From: Chalciporus piperatus
Taxonomy: Eukaryota; Basidiomycota; Agaricomycetes; Boletales; Boletaceae
Direction of reading: 5' to 3'
Assembly (NCBI GenBank): GCA_038093975.1
Contig: JBBPTG010000259.1
Span: 1-32,813, forward strand
Length of the DNA stretch: 32,813 bases
The stretch's first letter is position 1. The number at the start of each line of letters is the position of its first letter. A program made the translations under genes and the position numbers. Below the pieces are notes generated by a model. That model made no database searches. It was not told the DNA's origin and saw only the letters and a list, made by a program, of their open reading frames with translations. Of the stretch, positions 28,962 through 32,813 are shown in pieces.

Positions 28962-29648
28962 GATGCCATTGCTTGTCTCCTGACAGGAAGTAAGTTCATC
29001 TCATGGTGCCTGTGGATGCTTGCTCACTATGATTCCATTGCTTGTATCCTGCTAGCCAGTGAGTTGATTTGATTGTCCCTGTGGATGCATGCTCACTCTG
29101 GTCTGATTGCTTGTGTCCTGACAGCTTGTAAGTTGATGTGATGGTGCCTCTGGATGCATGCTCACTATGATTCCCTTGCTGTGTCCTGACAGGGAGTGAG
29201 TTGATATGATGGTCCCTGTGGATGCATGCTCACTCTGATCCCATTGCTTGTGTCCTGATAGGAAGTAAGTTGATCTGATGGTGCCTCTGGATGCATGCTC
29301 ACTGTGATTCCATTGCTTGTATCCCAACAGCTTGTAAGTTGATATGATGGTGTCTCTGGATGCATGCTCACCCTGTATCTCATTGCTTGTGTACTGACTT
29401 GTTTTTTTCAATCCAGTTGGTAAGCTGTACTGTTGTCTTTGATTATTGCAAACATTACTGTTTCTTTAGATGGTAAGCCCACTTTCTTGAATTTATTATA
29501 TCTCATTTCTTGATAAAATATTATTATGTCTTCTATAGTTTTCTGATCTTCAGGCACCTCAAGCTCAAAGTACTCTTCACTCCATGGTTGGTTTATGTAC
29601 TCATCTGTACTTCCCCTTTCTCATTGTGTACAGTTTGAGATCTCTACT

Positions 29649-30116
29649 TGTTACGATCATTCATTCTTTCCTTTCTCATTACCTTGTACTAAGTCCTAGT
29701 CGCTGGTTCGAGTCCTGCCTAGGCCTCTTATTTCTTGCTTGCTTTAGTCAGCGGATGTTCTTCGATGTTCTTTCACATTCCATACTTCGTCATCGCTGAC
29801 TCGTACTCTTACCAAGCATGACTCATTCCTATTCGTCATAGCTTGTTCTTACACATTCCAACCGGTTCCATGCCTGCCCTTAACTCGTTTCTCTACTTAT
29901 ATAAACCCTCGAGTTTCTCCTGTAACCTTAACTTAGACCTACGCAATCTAGCTTGGTCATTCCTTGCTTCCTGTGAACCCTCTGAGAGTCACCGTCCCAC
30001 TCTTGAACGGACGCTAGGCCTTAACGTGGACATCCCATCGTTAGGCTACCTTTGAAACCCTTGCTTTGACTAGGCTTTTGTGTCTACGCTTTGACCTACC
30101 CGGTACAAGCGTAACA
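29649..30116 (+). repeat. 5' LTR of the Ty3/gypsy element (468 bp)
   Basis: It starts TGTTACG and ends CGTAACA, a 7-bp inverted repeat with TG...CA tips. Similarity to the minus-strand LTR fragment at 5657-6057 fixes the left edge. It contains the TATA box and predicted RNA start, and also GGTTCGAGTCC at 29705-29715, an exact match to the Pol III B-box consensus. The preceding 5 bp are CTACT; the partner duplication is outside the window. Confidence 0.9.
29898..29940 (+). promoter_or_regulatory. LTR core promoter: TATA box and predicted transcription start
   Basis: TATATAAA lies at 29898-29905. About 30 nt downstream, AACTTAGACCT (29930-29940) is the exact complement of the site next to the LTR end. 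In Tf1/sushi-type elements the RNA begins with such an 11-nt stretch, so 29930 is the likely start. The spacing from the TATA box supports this. Confidence 0.65.
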
Positions 30117-30118
30117 AA

Positions 30119-30129
30119 AGGTCTAAGTT
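30119..30129 (+). promoter_or_regulatory. Self-priming primer-binding site
   Basis: AGGTCTAAGTT starts 2 nt after the LTR end and is the exact reverse complement of 29930-29940. No TGG-initiated tRNA-type binding site is present. In Tf1 and related elements the 5' end of the genomic RNA folds back, pairs here and is cut to prime minus-strand DNA. Confidence 0.7.
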
Positions 30130-30164
30130 ACCCCTGAAGGCTACCTTCGCTGTAGACCTCCACC

Positions 30165-31457
30165 ATTTCCCAACGACCTCGCCTCGACACCTCTCGCTGG
30201 GGCCCCCCACGAGAGACCGCTAATCCACAGAACCCCGAATCTTCTGACTCGGGCTCACCTGAAGAGGAAGACCCCTCTAACCCCTACGACACCTCGGATC
30301 TTTACGACGAACCAATCACCACCCAAGAGGAACAAGAAGAAACCCTTCACCTCTCCCACGAATTTTCCTCAGCTGTAACCATCCCAAGGTCACCAACACC
30401 ACCGTCACCGACCCCAATATCCCGAAGAGCTCCACAGTTCCCTGTGTCGCCTGCTCCCCCACGAACCCCAGCTTTCCCCACTCCTTCCCTTCCCGCGCCC
30501 GCATTTGCACCAGGGGCGTATCAGATACCCCCTACCTTCGTAAATCCCATGTCGTCCTCAAAACCCACTGAACTCCGCATCGGAGCCCCGGACGCCTTTG
30601 ATGGCTCCTTCGAGAAAAGCACCGCTTGGATGAATTCCATCCAATTCTATCTCACCGTCAACGGCGACGTATACAACACAGATCCCAAGAAGATCGCCTT
30701 CGCCTTATCCTACATGTCTAAAGGATCAGCGGCCACCTGGGCTGCCACCTTCCGCCGCAAAGCCATCACCGGCGCTACCGTCACCATGGGCACTTGGGCC
30801 CAATTTATCACTGATTTCGAAACGGCATTCAAACATCACGATACCGTAGGAAATGCCGTTGCCTGGCTTTCCACCAAACGCATGAAACCTCTCAAGAACG
30901 GAGAATATTCCCCTTCCCTCTCGGAATTTATTTCGAGTTTCCAAAACCAAGTCGCCCTGTCTGGCATCATCGACAACAACGTCCTAATCGGATATTTCTC
31001 CGCAGGGATATCTATCTCCCTTATGAGAAGAGTCAATAGCATGGATACCGTCCCTACCACGATCGAGGATTGGTACAAACGCACCACCCAGTTCCAGACT
31101 CAATGGGAACATGCCAATGAAATCGCGAATCGCAATCGTAACCCCGCCAAGCCTTTCCGTCCATTCTCCTCTGCCAATCACTCTACCCCCGCCAGGAATC
31201 CCAATGCCATGGACGTCGACGCCATCCGTATCTCCAAGCTCACTCCTGAGGAGCGGAAACGCTGCCAGGAGAAGGGACTCTGCTTCCGCTGCAGGAAAGC
31301 TGGACATCGGTCCAACGCCTGCCCAGAATTCTCCTCAAACCAGAAAACCCCGAGGAAGGTTCAAAAGGTTGAGGAAGAAATTCCCTCGCTGATCGAGATA
31401 GATGATGAGGATGAAACCACCGTTCGTAAAGTAGCCTTTGTCACAAAGGGTTTTTAG
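30165..31457 (+). CDS. gag: Gag of the Ty3/gypsy element
   Basis: The frame is open from just after TAG at 30154-30156 to TAG 31455-31457. The codon in the expected start position is ATT (30165), in a strong CCACC context; the first in-frame ATG is at 30549 (MSSSKPTELRIG). From 30165 the product is 430 aa. It has an acidic, Pro-rich N-terminus, then a capsid-like helical domain (RIGAPDAFDGSFEKSTAWMN ... WAQFITDFETAFKHH) and a C-terminal CCHC knuckle (CFRCRKAGHRSNAC), ending VAFVTKGF. It packages element RNA in the cytoplasm. The likely ATG-to-ATT change would make this copy depend on a non-AUG start or on another copy's Gag. Confidence 0.85.
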   Translation: MSQRPRLDTSRWGPPRETANPQNPESSDSGSPEEEDPSNPYDTSDLYDEPITTQEEQEETLHLSHEFSSAVTIPRSPTPPSPTPISRRAPQFPVSPAPPRTPAFPTPSLPAPAFAPGAYQIPPTFVNPMSSSKPTELRIGAPDAFDGSFEKSTAWMNSIQFYLTVNGDVYNTDPKKIAFALSYMSKGSAATWAATFRRKAITGATVTMGTWAQFITDFETAFKHHDTVGNAVAWLSTKRMKPLKNGEYSPSLSEFISSFQNQVALSGIIDNNVLIGYFSAGISISLMRRVNSMDTVPTTIEDWYKRTTQFQTQWEHANEIANRNRNPAKPFRPFSSANHSTPARNPNAMDVDAIRISKLTPEERKRCQEKGLCFRCRKAGHRSNACPEFSSNQKTPRKVQKVEEEIPSLIEIDDEDETTVRKVAFVTKGF

Positions 31458-32813
31458 ACCGGGAAGCTCTGCCGACGCAAGCTTCCCCAGTCACGTGTGC
31501 ACCTGTACTTGTAAAGTCGCGAAAGCGCTCTATGCAAATTCCCATACAGATTATCGTTCCCTCGCACACGATGAAAGCCGTCGAAACCCGCGCCCTCATT
31601 GATAGCGGCGCAGACATCTCCTGCATCGATTGGGCCTTCGTACGTAAAAATCGAATCCCAACCACTCGACTCGAAACCCCCATTCGAGTTCGAAACGTCG
31701 ACCAAACCGCAAACAAAAGCGGAATGATACTCTTCACCACCACCCTCTTCCTCGACATCGAAGGACTTGCGCAAGAAGTAACCTTCCACGTCATGAACTG
31801 TGGAAACGAAAACGTCATCCTAGGTCTCCCATGGCTCGAAAAGGCTAACCCAATCATCGATTGGCGTCGACGAACCCTCTCACTGTCAGAATCTATCGAC
31901 GAGTCAAAAAGGTTATATGCTATGCACGCTTCAGCCTGTAAAACCAATGACCGACTCTTCACTCGACCTACTCCTCCCCCTCGACACTCCTATGTAACCC
32001 CGGAGATCGACAAACAACTCTATGACTACCTAGATTCTGAGACCGAATCCACCTTCCTCAATCGCGCCTATGAAAACCATACCCTAAACCGCATCATTCG
32101 TTGCGGCTCACGCTTTGTCCCAAACCACGTTGTTGCTCGCCTCACCAGAGCTACGGAACTTGCAATCGCGGCCGAATTGGCCAAACCTAAATCTACCCTT
32201 CCGAGAGAATATGCCAAATACGCCTCGGTTTTTGACGAACCTTCGGCCGGCCACCTTCCTCCGTCTCGAATTTACGACCACGAGATTAACCTGAAGGAAT
32301 CCTTCGTCCCCAAAATCGGGAAACTCTATCCGCTATCCCCAGACGAGAAAAAAGCCACAGAAGACTTCCTTGAAGAAAATCTTCGCACCGGAAAGATACG
32401 TCCTTCCAATTCCCCCCAAGCATCTCCCTTCTTCTTTGTCAAAAAGAAAGACGGAAAACTCCGACCCTGTCAGGACTATCGATATCTGAATGAACACACT
32501 ACCCGCGACGCCTACCCCCTTCCCCTTATTGGAGATCTCGTTGACAAACTCAAAGACGCTAAGATCTTCACTAAATTCGACGTACGATGGGGTTACAATA
32601 ATGTCCGTATCAAAGACGGACACCAATGGAAAGCTGCCTTCCTCACTCACAAAGGCCTCTTTGAACCGACTGTGATGTTCTTTGGGCTGAACAACTCCCC
32701 GGCTACCTTCCAACGCTTCATGAACGACTCTTTTAGAGACATGATAGCTGAAGGATGGCTCGTCATCTATATGGACGACCTTCTCATCTTCTCCCCCGAC
32801 GACACCACTCACA
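31442..32813 (+). CDS. pol: Pol of the Ty3/gypsy element: protease and reverse transcriptase (partial)
   Basis: The frame is -1 relative to gag and open without a stop from the gag end to the window edge (more than 450 codons). The aspartic protease has ALIDSGADISCI (DSG at 31601-31609) and the paired NVILGLPWL element. The reverse transcriptase begins near KLYPLSPDEKKA and shows SPFFFVKKKDGKLRPCQDYR, then FTKFDVRWGYNNVRI, FGLNNSPATFQRFMN and the catalytic YMDD (32768-32779). Fungal gypsy enzymes more often have Y-I/L-DD here, but Met is within the known range. RNase H, integrase and any chromodomain would follow outside. No own start codon is needed if expressed by the -1 frameshift. Confidence 0.9.
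31448..31457 (+). promoter_or_regulatory. Candidate -1 ribosomal frameshift site at the gag-pol junction
   Basis: GGGTTTT at 31448-31454 fits the slippery rule X XXY YYZ in the gag frame (AAG GGT TTT) and is directly followed by the gag stop TAG. Slipping back one base enters the pol frame (TTA GAC CGG GAA), which is open to the end of the window. A downstream stimulatory structure was not assessed. Confidence 0.65.

Larger units (their letters stand above)
27629..29419 (+). repeat. Array of 69-bp intron-shaped units separated by 3-nt micro-exons
   Basis: GTAAGT or GTGAGT donors occur at 27629, 27704, 27773, 27842, 27911, 28439, 28990, 29059, 29128, 29196, 29265, 29334 and 29420. After subtracting two LTR insertions the spacing is 69 bp (once 68; 75 and 86 at the ends). 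Every donor is preceded by exactly three bases and then by CAG or TAG with a CCTGACAG-like acceptor. Each unit also has a CTCAC/CTTAC branch-like site about 30 nt before the acceptor. Read as codons, the 3-nt exons give V-E-L-E-E-F-E-P-L-G-E-L-L, and ATG at 29470 is a fourteenth, with no stop. An alternative is a minisatellite inside one large intron. Confidence 0.85.
25818..29586 (+). pseudogene. P-loop GTPase gene (MMR_HSR1/AIG1-like), broken by three solo LTRs
   Basis: ATG 25818 opens MSDCNERTRQQFKRFRILVIGRANAGK. The solo LTR then interrupts the Walker A motif right after the Lys codon, and the coding sequence resumes at 26382 with TLLQRICKTTEAPIVRD. Further exons show RGEHDIEHEISF, VFHDSCGFETG (G3, DxxG), MGDSWPFTAAEEAFF and PVIVIFTKFDAL (G4, TKFD), with introns between 26441 and 27600. 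The C-terminal part has WFPHIL, a VPLP exon, the micro-exon array, and a 16-codon exon at 29539-29586 (FSDLQAPQAQSTLHSM). Such GTPases are numerous in Agaricomycetes and of unknown role. The gene cannot make a full protein unless the LTR is spliced out. The Ty3 element at 29649 cuts off the 3' end. Confidence 0.8.
29649..32813 (+). mobile_element. Ty3/gypsy retrotransposon, 5' part (continues past the window)
   Basis: A 5' LTR, self-priming site, gag with a CCHC knuckle and pol with protease and reverse transcriptase follow in order. Gag and pol are in different frames (pol -1). The element interrupts the 3' end of the GTPase gene. RNase H, integrase and the 3' LTR would be beyond the window. 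The same family is represented on the opposite strand by the fragment at 5657-6182. Confidence 0.93.

Noticed and set aside
29052..29411. Minus-strand 119-codon frame with 23-residue repeats
   Set aside because: The repeat unit is 69 bp, so any open frame across it looks periodic; the splice-signal order supports the plus strand instead.
27629..29419. CRISPR-like array
   Set aside because: Units are contiguous 69-bp repeats without unique spacers, in a eukaryotic gene with introns.
29700..29720. A complete tRNA gene
   Set aside because: Only a B-box and T-arm-like piece are present; no A-box, anticodon arm or paired acceptor stem is seen.
32333..32812. Minus-strand 159-codon frame at the right edge
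   Set aside because: It is antisense to the reverse transcriptase, whose motifs (FVKKKDGKLRP, YMDD) are unmistakable on the plus strand.

Overview
The window reads as nuclear DNA of a filamentous basidiomycete, most likely an Agaricomycete. The genes are split by many short spliceosomal introns (32-80 nt, GT...AG). The conserved proteins are fungal: an ERT1-type Zn2Cys6 regulator, a PRA1/Yip3 protein and a PrmC/HemK-type methyltransferase. The repetitive part carries lineage-typical families: DUF6532, a TET/JBP-like dioxygenase, fungal Ty3/gypsy and copia elements, and PIF/Harbinger. Identifications rest on motifs and on introns whose phases fit; no database search was possible.

Layout. (1) 1-10.8 kb is transposon-rich: a MITE-like element beside a copia integrase fragment; an intact-looking 8-exon DUF6532 gene; a 5'-truncated TET/JBP-like gene abutting a gypsy LTR fragment; a 3.4-kb palindromic (foldback-like) element; and a multicopy-type unknown gene whose 3' end is cut by that palindrome. 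(2) 11-22.5 kb is the gene island: a frameshifted C2H2-finger gene, two small genes sharing a CQxW motif, the methyltransferase and ERT1 (divergent pair) and PRA1 (convergent with ERT1). (3) 23.2-32.8 kb is again mobile DNA: a complete PIF/Harbinger transposon with 47-bp perfect terminal repeats and a TTA duplication; then an AIG1/MMR-HSR1-like GTPase gene broken by three solo LTRs, each with its own 5-bp duplication; then the 5' part of a Ty3/gypsy element that runs off the window.

The most unusual signals are these. The 3' part of the GTPase gene holds a tandem array of 69-bp units, each shaped like one intron and separated by exactly 3 nt, as if a protein segment were encoded one codon per exon. 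The palindrome is built of degenerate 8-bp AGTNNNCC-type repeats and of 97-bp exon-plus-intron-like repeats. The Ty3 element shows 11-nt complementarity between its predicted RNA 5' end and the site next to the LTR (Tf1/sushi-type self-priming), plus a GGGTTTT heptamer abutting the gag stop, as expected for a -1 gag-pol frameshift.
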